NCBI RefSeq assembly: GCF_003933745.1
Contig: NZ_RSEB01000007.1
Coordinates: 1-64,000, forward strand
DNA length: 64,000 nt
Reading direction: 5' to 3'
Source of the DNA: Glycomyces terrestris
Lineage (GTDB): Bacteria; Actinomycetota; Actinomycetes; Mycobacteriales; Micromonosporaceae
Part shown: in pieces, positions 1-7,560 of the stretch
Layout of the letters: each line of letters starts with the position of its first letter
Numbering within the stretch: the first letter of the stretch is position 1
Program-made: the position numbers and the translations under genes
The notes under the pieces: model-generated
What the model was told of the DNA's origin: nothing
Seen by the model: the letters and a program-made list of their open reading frames with translations, nothing else
The model's database searches: none

Positions 1-66
1 CGCGAGGCGATGGAAGAAGCGTGCGGGCGCATCGGCACCCAGCCGATGCGCCCGCACCGAAAAACC
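1..66. repeat. Hairpin repeat, copy 1
   Basis: A perfect 16-bp inverted repeat (21-36 pairs with 42-57, loop ACCCA) is flanked by sequence that reappears in reverse complement at 16923-16987. Apart from a two-base difference with an indel next to the stem, the two copies are identical over about 65 bp, including both flanks, and not just the palindrome. The copy may extend beyond the window edge. It could be a REP-like element or a reused terminator; I see no transposase nearby. Confidence 0.8.
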
Positions 67-415
67 GAAGATCGAACAATTCCGGAAGAACAGGCCGTCG
101 AGCAATTCGAACAGGCAACCGAACTCAAAACAGCCACGCAACCGAAAGCTAGAACAAAGCCGCCGAGAATCGCATCAGCCAGCCGCGAATAATCGCACAG
201 GCGAACGACGAAAAACGTACGCACGCACCCAGCTATACGAATTCAAGACAACGCCCTAGGGAAATCGCAAACGCCGATCGGCGGCCGAATGGACGCGGCG
301 TTCACCAATCCGGCCCGCCCGGCAGATTCCCGGCGCCGCGAATCCCGTCACCGACGGTCAACAATGGAACCCGCTCCGATGGCGCGAAGGGGGCCCCGGC
401 CACTAGACTCCGCCG
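67..415. other. No gene recognised
   Basis: This stretch has no convincing coding frame. Positions 67-290 are rich in A and purines on the + strand, unlike the GC-rich genes around it. The only open frame starts inside the hairpin repeat and resembles no family I know. Confidence 0.6.
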
Positions 416-559
416 ACCCGACCCGACCCGACCCGACCCGACCCGACCCGACCCGACCCGACCCGACCCGACCCGACCCGTGGCCGGGCCGACCCGACCC
501 GACCCGTGGCCGGGCCGACCCGACCCGACCCGTGGCCGGGCCGACCCGTGGCCGGGCCG
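416..559. repeat. ACCCG tandem repeat, G-quadruplex-prone on minus strand
   Basis: Thirteen exact copies of the 5-mer ACCCG (416-480) are followed by a higher-order array in which an 11-bp block TGGCCGGGCCG alternates with one to three ACCCG units up to 559. On the minus strand, which is the sense strand of the ATPase genes ending at 575, this reads as consecutive GGGTC units and fits the G3N2 quadruplex pattern three times over. It would lie in the 3' untranslated part of that transcript. Confidence 0.9.
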
Positions 560-574
560 TCGGTCTTCAGGCGG

Positions 575-1699
575 TTAGAGGTCGGCGCCGGCCGCGGCGG
601 TGCCGAAGGTGCGCAGGTCGCCCAGGTCGACGACCTCGACGCCGAGCGACGGCAGCCACCGCTGCGGAACTCCGGGACAGGCCGCTTCATAGCGGGCGGC
701 GACGCGCTCCTCGGCGGTGCGGCGCCGGGCCAGGTCGGCGTGGGTGCGCAAGACGGCCGCCACCGGGTCCTGCGAGTCGGCTTCTTCGAGCTGGGCCGCG
801 GCGCCCAGGGCGCGTTCGGCCGAGAGGTCGGCGGCGACCGGGGTGAGGCGGTTGAGGATCATGCCGTCGAGCGGCATCCGCTCCTCGGTGAGGCGCCGCG
901 TGAAGTACACGGCCTCGCTGACCGCGGCCGGCTCGGGGGCCGCGATGACCAGGAACGACGTCTGCTCGTCCTGAAGGGCCCGGAAGGTCGCCTCGGCCCG
1001 CTTGCGGAACCCGCCGAAGGTGTCCTCCAGGCTCGCTGTGAACTCGGCGACATCGGTCAGCAGGTGCCCGCCGAGGACCTTGTTGAACACGCGCGTGAAC
1101 ACCGCCGCGCTCGCGCCCATGAGCGACAGCATCGAGCGCCGCGCCCCCGGTGTGGAGGCCGACAGGAGGCGGATGACGCGCCCGTCGAGGAACCGGGCCA
1201 GGCGGGCCGGGGCGTCGAGGAAGTCCAGGGCCGAGCGCGACGGCGGCGTGTCGAGCACGATGAGGTCCCACCGGCCCGTCGCCCGCAACTGGCCGAGCTT
1301 CTCCATCGCCATGTACTCCTGCGTGCCCGAGAACGTCGACGACACCGCCTGGTAGAACGGGTTCGCGAAGATCTCCGCCGCCCGCTCCTTCGTCGTGTGC
1401 GACGCCACGACCTCGTCGAACGTCCGCTTCATGTCGAGCATCATCGCGTCCAGGGACCCGTCCCGGACCCCCGCGACCGGTCGCGGCGTGTTGTCGAGCG
1501 CCTCCATGCCCAGCGACTGCGCCAGCCGCCGCGCCGGGTCGATCGTGAGTACCACCGTGCGGCGCCCGTGCACCTCCGCCGCCCGCAGCGCCAGCGCCGC
1601 GGCCGTCGTGGTCTTGCCCACGCCGCCCGAGCCGCAGCACGCGATCACATGCTTGCGCTCGTCACCCAGGAGCGCGTCGACGTCGAGCTCAGTTCGCAT
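575..1699 (-). CDS. ArsA/Get3-like P-loop ATPase, second of a pair
   Basis: A 374-aa soluble ATPase of the ArsA/GET3 (SIMIBI) family. The Walker A loop GSGGVGKT is at about residues 23-30 and the switch-like VLDTPPSRSALDFLD near residue 150. The classical deviant Walker A is GKGGVGKT, whose first lysine reaches across the dimer; here that lysine is a serine. The partner gene upstream keeps it, which suggests an asymmetric heterodimer. The start ATG overlaps the upstream gene by 11 bp, so the two are probably translationally coupled. M. tuberculosis Rv3679/Rv3680, described as BagA/BagB Get3 homologues, have the same arrangement beside RidA and a small protein. The client here is unknown; tail-anchored proteins are the substrates in eukaryotes. 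Confidence 0.88.
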   Translation of the reverse strand: MRTELDVDALLGDERKHVIACCGSGGVGKTTTAAALALRAAEVHGRRTVVLTIDPARRLAQSLGMEALDNTPRPVAGVRDGSLDAMMLDMKRTFDEVVASHTTKERAAEIFANPFYQAVSSTFSGTQEYMAMEKLGQLRATGRWDLIVLDTPPSRSALDFLDAPARLARFLDGRVIRLLSASTPGARRSMLSLMGASAAVFTRVFNKVLGGHLLTDVAEFTASLEDTFGGFRKRAEATFRALQDEQTSFLVIAAPEPAAVSEAVYFTRRLTEERMPLDGMILNRLTPVAADLSAERALGAAAQLEEADSQDPVAAVLRTHADLARRRTAEERVAARYEAACPGVPQRWLPSLGVEVVDLGDLRTFGTAAAGADL

Positions 1700-2648
1700 C
1701 CGGTCCTCCAGGCATGAGCCGCCGGGCCAGCTGGTACAGGCCCGACAGGTCGACCCCCTCGGGGATCAGCGGCAGCTCCTCGACCGGCCGGCCCAGCTGC
1801 TCGAGCCGGTCCCGGTACCCGTCGACCGCGCGGATCTCGGTCCGCGCCGACTCGTACTCCGACATCAGGCCCTTCACGACGGCGTCGTCGGGCGCGATCC
1901 CCGCCCGCGCCAGGCCCGCGGCGAGCTCCTCGGCCGTGACCTCGGCCGGCTTCGCGCCCGTCACCTTGTTCAGGATGATCCGCCCCACGGGCAGGTCCGC
2001 GGCCATGAGCTCGCGGTGCGCGTCCACGGTCTCCTGCACCGGCATCGCCGCCGGCGTCGTCACCAGGTGCACCGCCGTCTGCGACGAGTGCAGCAGCCGC
2101 GCCACCGACCGCGAGTGCTTCCCGATCGGCCCCGTCTTCGCGAGCCGCCCCGACTCGACCGTGACGTTCAGGAACTTCACCACCCGGCCCGTCGGCGGCG
2201 CGTCGAGGACGACCGCGTCGTACGCCATCCGCCCCGCCTCCGCGCGCGACACCGCCTCCTTCAGCTTGCCGGTGAGGAGGATGTCGCGCAGCCCCGGCGC
2301 GATCGTCGTCGCGAAGTCGATCGCCCCGAACTTCTGGAGCACCCGCCCCGCCGAACCGAGCCGGTAGAACAGCGTCAAATAGTCGAGCAGCGCCTCGTCG
2401 GCGTCCACCGACTGACCGAACACCTCGCCGCCGCCCGCGCCCGCCGCGAGGTGCCGCTCCTCGTAACCGAGGGACGACGTCTCGAACAGCGGCGCGATCC
2501 CTTGGCGCCCTTCGACCTCCACCAGCAGCACCCGCCGGCCGGGGCCGGCCAGCGCGAGCGCGAGCGCGGCCGCGACCGAGGTCTTCCCGGTGCCGCCCTT
2601 CCCGGTGACGACATGCAGGCGCGGCACCGGGAACGCAGAGGCAGTCAT
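1689..2648 (-). CDS. ArsA/Get3-like P-loop ATPase, first of a pair
   Basis: A 319-aa ATPase of the ArsA/GET3 family with a complete deviant Walker A, GKGGTGKT, at residues 16-23, and a switch-like VVLDAPPTGRVVKFLN near residue 148. It heads a two-gene operon with the ATPase at 575-1699. There is no Shine-Dalgarno sequence before the ATG; instead TAGACT ends 7 nt upstream, which points to a leaderless mRNA. The pair corresponds in order and context to M. tuberculosis Rv3679-Rv3680. No arsenic genes are nearby, so arsenite efflux is unlikely. Confidence 0.88.
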   Translation of the reverse strand: MTASAFPVPRLHVVTGKGGTGKTSVAAALALALAGPGRRVLLVEVEGRQGIAPLFETSSLGYEERHLAAGAGGGEVFGQSVDADEALLDYLTLFYRLGSAGRVLQKFGAIDFATTIAPGLRDILLTGKLKEAVSRAEAGRMAYDAVVLDAPPTGRVVKFLNVTVESGRLAKTGPIGKHSRSVARLLHSSQTAVHLVTTPAAMPVQETVDAHRELMAADLPVGRIILNKVTGAKPAEVTAEELAAGLARAGIAPDDAVVKGLMSEYESARTEIRAVDGYRDRLEQLGRPVEELPLIPEGVDLSGLYQLARRLMPGGPDAN

Positions 2649-2655
2649 TCATCGG

Positions 2656-2661
2656 AGTCTA
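2656..2661 (-). promoter_or_regulatory. Probable -10 box of the ATPase pair
   Basis: TAGACT on the minus strand ends 7 nt before the ATG at 2648, so transcription would begin at or next to the start codon. Confidence 0.5.
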
Positions 2662-2662
2662 G

Positions 2663-3229
2663 TCATCCGGCGGCGATCCCGCAGATGAGCCATTGCGGCT
2701 CGCCCTCCTCGGCTACGAGCGTGAACTCCCAGGTCGCCGGGGACGCGCCGCCCTCGATGCCGATCTCGGCAGTGACGGTCGCCGCACCGACCGAGCGGCC
2801 GGTCTCGGTCACCTCGCCCCATTCGAAGCCGCGGTCGCCCTCGGCCGCCGACATCGCCGCGACCGCCTCGCTCAGGTCCCGGTCGGCCTTGTCGGTGCAC
2901 AGCCAGGCCGCGGCCGCGTCGGCGTCGCGCTCGTCGAGGAGCGCGCCGAGGAACGCGGACACGGTCCGCTCCGGTGTGTCGGTGACGTCGGCGGCGGTGC
3001 CGCCGACGAACAGGCGGGTCGCGCCGAACACGAGCGCGGCGCAGAACAGGACCGCCGCGGCGGCCGTCACGACCGACCACAGCAGGCCGGAGTCGCGCGC
3101 GGGCGGCGGATCGGACGGGGCGGGGCGCCGCAACGCGGGCTCCTGGCGCGGGACCTGCGCGGGCGGAGGCTCGGCGGTGCGCACGGGTTCGGCGGCGTCC
3201 GACGACTGCGCCGCAGTGTCTGCCGGCAT
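2663..3229 (-). CDS. Single-pass membrane protein, function unknown
   Basis: A 188-aa protein with a proline- and alanine-rich cytoplasmic N-terminus, one transmembrane helix at about residues 48-72, and a C-terminal domain of about 115 residues that would lie outside the cell. That domain opens with TPERTVSAFLGALLDERDAD, reminiscent of NTF2-like or DUF4878 extracellular domains, but the match is weak. The start at 3229 was chosen because AGGGAG lies just upstream; an in-frame ATG 52 codons earlier would overlap the divergent DUF4177 gene. It ends 14 bp before the ATPase operon and may be cotranscribed with it. Confidence 0.7.
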   Translation of the reverse strand: MPADTAAQSSDAAEPVRTAEPPPAQVPRQEPALRRPAPSDPPPARDSGLLWSVVTAAAAVLFCAALVFGATRLFVGGTAADVTDTPERTVSAFLGALLDERDADAAAAWLCTDKADRDLSEAVAAMSAAEGDRGFEWGEVTETGRSVGAATVTAEIGIEGGASPATWEFTLVAEEGEPQWLICGIAAG

Positions 3230-3331
3230 GGGGACTCCCTGGTTCACTGGTGCGGCCCGGGGCCGCGGGACTCTTCGGGGAGGCGACGCACTCTGAGCGT
3301 AGCGGTGCGCCGCGGGCGAATCAAGACGCCG

Positions 3332-3337
3332 TACTGT
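3332..3337 (+). promoter_or_regulatory. Probable -10 box of the DUF4177 gene
   Basis: TACTGT ends 6 nt before the ATG at 3344 and no ribosome binding site is visible, consistent with a leaderless transcript. Confidence 0.5.
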
Positions 3338-3343
3338 GGGCGC

Positions 3344-3502
3344 ATGGAGAAATGGGAGTACCTCACGGCGCCGCTGCTGATCCACAACACCAAGATGATC
3401 CTCGATACGTTCGGTGACGACGGCTGGGAACTGGTCACGGTCCTGCCCGGCCAGAACTCGGAGCAGCTGGTGGCGTACTTCAAGCGCAAGAAGGAGCAGT
3501 AG
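3344..3502 (+). CDS. DUF4177-like small protein
   Basis: A 52-aa protein, MEKWEYLTAPL then a central GWELVTVL and a basic tail YFKRKKEQ. The pattern of a WEY start and a GW-E-L-V strand is typical of DUF4177 proteins, which are small and of unknown function. It lies 2 bp upstream of ridA, whose GAAGGAG ribosome site is inside its last codons, so the two are coupled. A small gene in the same place (Rv3678A) precedes the RidA homologue of M. tuberculosis. Confidence 0.8.
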   Translation: MEKWEYLTAPLLIHNTKMILDTFGDDGWELVTVLPGQNSEQLVAYFKRKKEQ

Positions 3503-3504
3503 CC

Positions 3505-3987
3505 GTGGCGGACGTGGAGCAGGCGCTCGCGCGCCTCGGCCTGAAGCTGCCGGCGGTCGTGCCGCCGGTCGCCGCCTACCAGCCCGCCGTCGTGTCGGGG
3601 GAGTACGTGTACACCTCGGGGCAGCTCCCGATGGTCGAGGGCGCCCTGGCCGCGACCGGGAAGGTCGGCGCGGAGGTCGACCCGGAGCGGGCGTACGACC
3701 TGGCGCGGATCTGCGCGCTGAACGCGCTGGCCGCGGTGGCGTCGGTGGCGCCGCTCGACCAGGTGGTCCAGATCGTGAAGGTCGTGGGCTTCGTGGCGTC
3801 GGCGCCGGAGTTCACCGGGCAGCCGAAGGTCGTGAACGGCGCCTCGGAGCTGCTGGGGGAGGTGTTCGGGGAGGCCGGGACGCACGCGCGCAGCGCGGTC
3901 GGCGTGGCCGTGCTCCCGCTGGACGCGCCGGTCGAGGTCGAGCTCGTCGCCCGGCTCGCGCCGAGCGCGAAGACCGTCCTCGTCTAG
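3505..3987 (+). CDS. ridA: RidA family enamine/imine deaminase
   Basis: A 160-aa member of the RidA/YjgF/YER057c family, which hydrolyses reactive enamine and imine intermediates released by PLP enzymes such as threonine dehydratase. The motif YTSGQLPMVEG is near residue 35 and the C-terminal segment ARSAVGVAVLPLDAPVEVE holds the conserved arginine that binds the substrate carboxylate. This longer form, with an N-terminal extension, resembles Rv3678c more than the 128-aa E. coli protein. The GTG start sits 2 bp after the DUF4177 stop, with GAAGGAG at the right distance. Confidence 0.88.
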   Translation: MADVEQALARLGLKLPAVVPPVAAYQPAVVSGEYVYTSGQLPMVEGALAATGKVGAEVDPERAYDLARICALNALAAVASVAPLDQVVQIVKVVGFVASAPEFTGQPKVVNGASELLGEVFGEAGTHARSAVGVAVLPLDAPVEVELVARLAPSAKTVLV

Positions 3988-3995
3988 CGGCCTCC

Positions 3996-4090
3996 TCGAG
4001 CGGCACCGTCGAGTCGCGTCATCGAGCCGCATCGTCGAGCGGGCATCGTCGAAAGCCGGCATGGTCGAGTCGCATCGTCTCGGTCGCGTC
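3996..4090. repeat. 13-bp tandem repeat
   Basis: A degenerate unit TCGAGYCGCATCG begins at 3996, 4009, 4022, 4035, 4049, 4065 and 4078, so the period is mostly 13 bp. It starts 9 bp after the ridA stop codon and ends before the hairpin at 4113, between convergent genes. Confidence 0.8.
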
Positions 4091-4112
4091 GCCTCGTCGC
4101 ATCCTGATTCCC

Positions 4113-4146
4113 GGACCGGTCGGCCCCCGCGGGGGCCGACCGGTCC
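4113..4146. terminator. Bidirectional hairpin between ridA and fumarylacetoacetase
   Basis: A perfect 16-bp stem (4113-4128 with 4131-4146) and a 2-nt loop lie between convergent genes. There is no U tract, which is usual for strong GC hairpins in actinobacteria. Confidence 0.75.
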
Positions 4147-4155
4147 GCTGTTTCG

Positions 4156-5250
4156 TCAGGTGATGGACGGGAGGATGCGGGTCTGGACCTCGCCGAGGGC
4201 GACGGTGGTGCCGCGCGGGCCGGGCGCGGTGGCGGTGATGGTGACGACGTCGCCGTTCTCGAGGTTCCAGCGGCCGGTGACGGCCTCGCCGGAGCCGTAC
4301 ATGAGGCCGGGGCGCAGGACCGCGCCGCCGGCGGTGAGCTGGGCGAGCTGCTGCGCGGGCGTCCAGCAGGCCTCGGCGAAGTCGGCGCCGGCGACCGCGA
4401 CCCCGTTGACCTCGATGTTCAGGTGCAGGTCGAAGCCGTACCGGTCGGACTCCTTCAGGTAGGAGGCCATGTCGGGGGCGGGCTGGGGCGCGGCGGTGCG
4501 GGCGGCGCCGAGCGACTCGATCGGGGTGACCCAGGCGCTCATGGACGTCGCGAACGACTTGGAGGCGACCGGGCCGAGGCCGTCGGTCTCGAGCTCCTGG
4601 AAGTCGCGGGCGGTCCAGTCGTTGAGGAGGACCGCGCCGAACACGTAGTCCTCGAACGCGTCGGGGGACACGGGCCGGCCGAGTTCGGACTCGCCGCCGA
4701 CGATGAACCCGACCTCGGCCTCGATGTCGAGGGCGCGGGTCGGCCCGAACGCGGGCTGCCCGTCGTCGCCGCGGCGGTGCCCGGCGGGCCGCACGAGGTC
4801 CATCCCGGAGGGGATGAGCGTCGAGGGCCGGCCGTTCGAGGCGCGCGGGTAGACCCGGTCGGAGCCGGGGGCGCGCATCGTGAAGTCGACGTAGTCGGTG
4901 ACCAGGAGCGGGGCGTGCATGACCGCGTCGGCGAGCGGCGTGAGCCAGGTGGACGCGACGTCCTGGAGGCTCGGTTCGCTCAAGGCCTCCTGGACCTGGG
5001 CGCGGACCTGCTTCCACGCAGGCTTGCCGAGCGACAGGAGCCGGTTGAGGGCGGGGTCGCGCAGCGCGGTGCAGGCGGCGCACGTCTGGCAGTCGCCGGA
5101 GAGGACCGCCTTGTGCATGTCGAGGATCTGGTCGCCGATGCGCACGCCGATCCGCGGCAGCGTCTCGTCGGCGGTCGAGAAGACCCCGAACGGGAGGTTG
5201 TGGATGTTGAAGGGGCTGTCGTCGGCCCCGGGTACCCAGCAGGTCGTCAC
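4156..5250 (-). CDS. fahA: Fumarylacetoacetase
   Basis: A 364-aa fumarylacetoacetate hydrolase, which splits 4-fumarylacetoacetate into fumarate and acetoacetate, the last step of tyrosine breakdown through homogentisate. The N-terminus WVPGADDSPFNIHNLPFGVF is the signature of true fumarylacetoacetases rather than the wider FAH fold family. The catalytic core has EAEVGFIVGGES and LNDWTARDFQ followed by GPVASKSFATSMSAWVTP. At 364 aa it is somewhat shorter than the usual 400-420. GTG start with GGAGG about 8 nt upstream. No homogentisate dioxygenase or maleylacetoacetate isomerase gene is adjacent, so the pathway must be completed elsewhere. Confidence 0.88.
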   Translation of the reverse strand: MTTCWVPGADDSPFNIHNLPFGVFSTADETLPRIGVRIGDQILDMHKAVLSGDCQTCAACTALRDPALNRLLSLGKPAWKQVRAQVQEALSEPSLQDVASTWLTPLADAVMHAPLLVTDYVDFTMRAPGSDRVYPRASNGRPSTLIPSGMDLVRPAGHRRGDDGQPAFGPTRALDIEAEVGFIVGGESELGRPVSPDAFEDYVFGAVLLNDWTARDFQELETDGLGPVASKSFATSMSAWVTPIESLGAARTAAPQPAPDMASYLKESDRYGFDLHLNIEVNGVAVAGADFAEACWTPAQQLAQLTAGGAVLRPGLMYGSGEAVTGRWNLENGDVVTITATAPGPRGTTVALGEVQTRILPSIT

Positions 5251-5305
5251 TTGTCGTCCTCCATCGGATCGGTGTGATGGAGTAACGAGCGCGGACCGCC
5301 GGAGG

Positions 5306-6127
5306 TCACTCGGGGTTGCGGTGCCGGCGCAGAACTGTGAACCATCCCACCCAGGCGGCGACGGCGACGGCGGCGAAGCACAGGCGCGCCCCGGTGCCGA
5401 TCTCGGAGCCGAGGAGCGCGGGGACGGCGAAGACGACGGCGAGGCCGAGGAGGATCGAGCGGCCGAGCGCGCCGCTGAAGACGCCGTCGCCGGCGATCTT
5501 CTCGCGCCACTGCGGGTCGCCTGCGTCCGCGTCGACCCAGCGGCGGCGCACGCGCCGCGCCTCGGGCGGCAGGGTCGGGGCGTAGGCCTCGGCGCCGTCC
5601 GGGTCGAGGTCGGCGGCGGCCCGCCGGGAGCGCTTCGCGAGGTCGTCCATGCCGAGGTCCTCGGCGATCGCGGCGAGCGTGCGGTGGGTGCGCGGCTGGT
5701 CCGGCGCGAGGTTCACGGCGTTCCAGGCGGCGTCGAGCGCGGGCTGCGCGGCCCCGGCGCGGCGGGTGATGAGCGCGTAGTGGACGTGGTGCAGCCAGGA
5801 CGTCCGGTCGAGGTCCAGGAGGCTCGCGGCGGCCTGCATCGCCTCGTCGCGGCGGCCCGCGTCCGCGAGCGCGTACCCGCGGGTGATCATGGCGCGGCGG
5901 TGCCCGGGCGTCTGGGCGAGGGCGGCCCCGGCGTAGACGAGGGCCTCGTCGGGGTCGTGCTCGGCGAGGGCGCAGACCGCGGCCATCGCGTTCGCGTCGG
6001 GGTCGAGGGGGTCGAGGCGCAGGGCCGCGTCCGTCTCGGCGCGCGCGTCGGGCACCTGGCCGAGGTCGTACAGCATCTCGGCGCTCTGGAGGTGCTCGGC
6101 GACCGTGCGCTTGGGGTCTGCGTCCAT
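5306..6127 (-). CDS. TPR membrane protein
   Basis: A 273-aa protein. Residues 1-170 contain tetratricopeptide-like helix pairs (AEHLQSAEMLYDLGQVPDARAET, LDPDANAMAAVCALAEHDPDEALVYAGAAL, and others). A charged linker with EARRVRRRW follows, then two transmembrane helices at about 220-260 and a short basic tail. This looks like a cytoplasmic interaction module anchored at the C-terminus. ATG with GGGAG upstream. It lies 21 bp before ispF on the same strand and could be its last cotranscribed gene. Function unknown. Confidence 0.72.
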   Translation of the reverse strand: MDADPKRTVAEHLQSAEMLYDLGQVPDARAETDAALRLDPLDPDANAMAAVCALAEHDPDEALVYAGAALAQTPGHRRAMITRGYALADAGRRDEAMQAAASLLDLDRTSWLHHVHYALITRRAGAAQPALDAAWNAVNLAPDQPRTHRTLAAIAEDLGMDDLAKRSRRAAADLDPDGAEAYAPTLPPEARRVRRRWVDADAGDPQWREKIAGDGVFSGALGRSILLGLAVVFAVPALLGSEIGTGARLCFAAVAVAAWVGWFTVLRRHRNPE

Positions 6128-6148
6128 GGGTCTACTCCCGGACAGGTC

Positions 6149-6631
6149 TCAGGGCTGGTACAGCAACGCTACCGCGGTCGCTGCCAGGCCCTCGCCGCGT
6201 CCGGTGAAGCCCAGGCCGTCGGTGGTGGTCGCGGAGAGCCTGACGGGCGCGCCGACCGCCTCGGACATGGCGGCCTCGGCCTCGGCCCGGCGGGGCCCGA
6301 TCTTGGGGCGGTTGCCGATCACCTGCACGGAGACGTTCCCGACGGCCCAGCCGGCGTCGCGGACGCGGCGGGCGGTCTCGGCCAGGAGGGCGGTCCCGGA
6401 GGCGCCGGCCCATTCGGGCCGGTCGGTGCCGTAGTTGGAGCCGAGGTCGCCGAGGCCGGCGGCGGAGAGCAGGGCGTCGCAGGCCGCGTGGGCGGCCGCG
6501 TCCCCGTCGGAGTGCCCGGCCAGCCCGGCCTCGCCGGGCCAGTCGAGGCAGGCGAGGCGGCAGGGCCGGGCGGCGTCGAAGCGGTGCACGTCGGTGCCGT
6601 GCCCGACGACGGTGGGCAGGATGGAGTTCAC
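6149..6631 (-). CDS. ispF: 2-C-methyl-D-erythritol 2,4-cyclodiphosphate synthase
   Basis: A 160-aa IspF, which cyclises CDP-methylerythritol 2-phosphate to MEcPP in the non-mevalonate isoprenoid pathway; the family works as a homotrimer with zinc. The metal site is visible as GTDVHRF at residues 11-17 and [17 protein letters not shown] near residue 40; the C-terminal [15 protein letters not shown] is also typical. The GTG start gives the usual family length; a longer frame upstream runs through carD and is not used. It sits 25 bp downstream of carD. In mycobacteria ispD lies between the two, but here there is no room for it. Confidence 0.92.
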   Translation of the reverse strand: MNSILPTVVGHGTDVHRFDAARPCRLACLDWPGEAGLAGHSDGDAAAHAACDALLSAAGLGDLGSNYGTDRPEWAGASGTALLAETARRVRDAGWAVGNVSVQVIGNRPKIGPRRAEAEAAMSEAVGAPVRLSATTTDGLGFTGRGEGLAATAVALLYQP

Positions 6632-6656
6632 GCTGGCGTACTGCTGGCGGGGCCGG

Positions 6657-7154
6657 CTACTTGACCGGGGCCTCCGAGAGCAGGACCTTGTCGAGGATGT
6701 TGTCGGCCTCGTCCTTGACGCAGTCCTCGGCGAGGGCGATCTCGCCGGTGAGGATCTCGCGGGCCTTGGAGAGCATGCGCTTCTCGCCGGCCGAGAGGCC
6801 GCGTTCGCGGTCGCGTCGCCACAGGTCGCGGACGACTTCCGCGATCTTGAGCGGGGACCCGGAGGCGAGCTTCTCGACGTTCGCCTTGTACCGCCGCGAC
6901 CAGTTGGTGGGTTCCTCGGTGTGGGGGGCGCGCAGCACCTCGAAGACCTCTTCGAGGCCCTCGGCGCCGACGACTTCCCGGACGCCGACGAGCTCGACGT
7001 TCTTTGCTGGAACCTTGACCGTGAGGTCACCCTGCTCGACGCGCAGCACGAGGTATTCCTGTTCGATACCGCCGATGACGCGAGTCTCTACAGCTTCAAC
7101 GAGTGCGGCCCCGTGGTGGGGGTAGACAACGGTCTCGCCGACACTAAAACCCAT
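6657..7154 (-). CDS. carD: CarD family RNA polymerase-binding regulator
   Basis: A 165-aa CarD/CdnL protein. Residues 1-60 form the Tudor-like domain that binds the RNA polymerase beta subunit ([20 protein letters not shown]). Residues 70-160 form the helical DNA-binding domain, with the tryptophan in [14 protein letters not shown] placed as in CarD, where it wedges into the minor groove at the -10 edge. The family stabilises open complexes at rRNA and many housekeeping promoters. It is the first gene of a carD-ispF transcript, with GAAAGGGG upstream of the ATG. Confidence 0.93.
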   Translation of the reverse strand: MGFSVGETVVYPHHGAALVEAVETRVIGGIEQEYLVLRVEQGDLTVKVPAKNVELVGVREVVGAEGLEEVFEVLRAPHTEEPTNWSRRYKANVEKLASGSPLKIAEVVRDLWRRDRERGLSAGEKRMLSKAREILTGEIALAEDCVKDEADNILDKVLLSEAPVK

Positions 7155-7560
7155 AGGATCGAAACCCCTTTCGCTGTGTCTAGCCTAACACGGGTTCGGG
7201 GTTTTCCCCGACAGCGGATCGCCACGAATTCCCTGGTCAATTGGTATGTGACTGATTACTCTACGGCACCTTGCACTTTCGGCGGAGATGCGGATGAGGC
7301 GAATGAGGCCCAGGTCGCTCCGCTGTGCCGGGCGTCTCCCCGCGCCGTTCGCGCCGGGGGCGGGCCCGCGGGACGGGGCCGGGCGGGCTCGCCGGGACGG
7401 CCCGCCGACCGCGGCCCCGGCCCCGATGCCGTTCGAGCCCAACGCGACCCGCGATCCCGTGAGACCTGGGTTCCACCGCCGCACCGGCCCGGGGGAGAGG
7501 TGAGAGCGAGTCGTCTACGCTGTCGTCAGCATTCCTGTCGGAACTCGGAGAGGACCAGCA
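7155..7560. other. Divergent promoter region between carD and lipoprotein gene
   Basis: A 406-bp region without a gene. The half next to carD is relatively AT-rich, with the minus-strand hexamer TAGGCT near 7180 as a possible -10. The middle is GC-rich and repetitive (GGGCCGGGCGGG-type runs). Near the lipoprotein gene, TACGCT at 7516 and GGAGAGGA at 7547-7554 are the likely -10 and ribosome site. Confidence 0.45.

Noticed and set aside
10..192. A 60-codon ORF at the window start
   Set aside because: It begins in the hairpin repeat, its similarity to a frame near 17 kb is due only to that repeat, and it matches no family.
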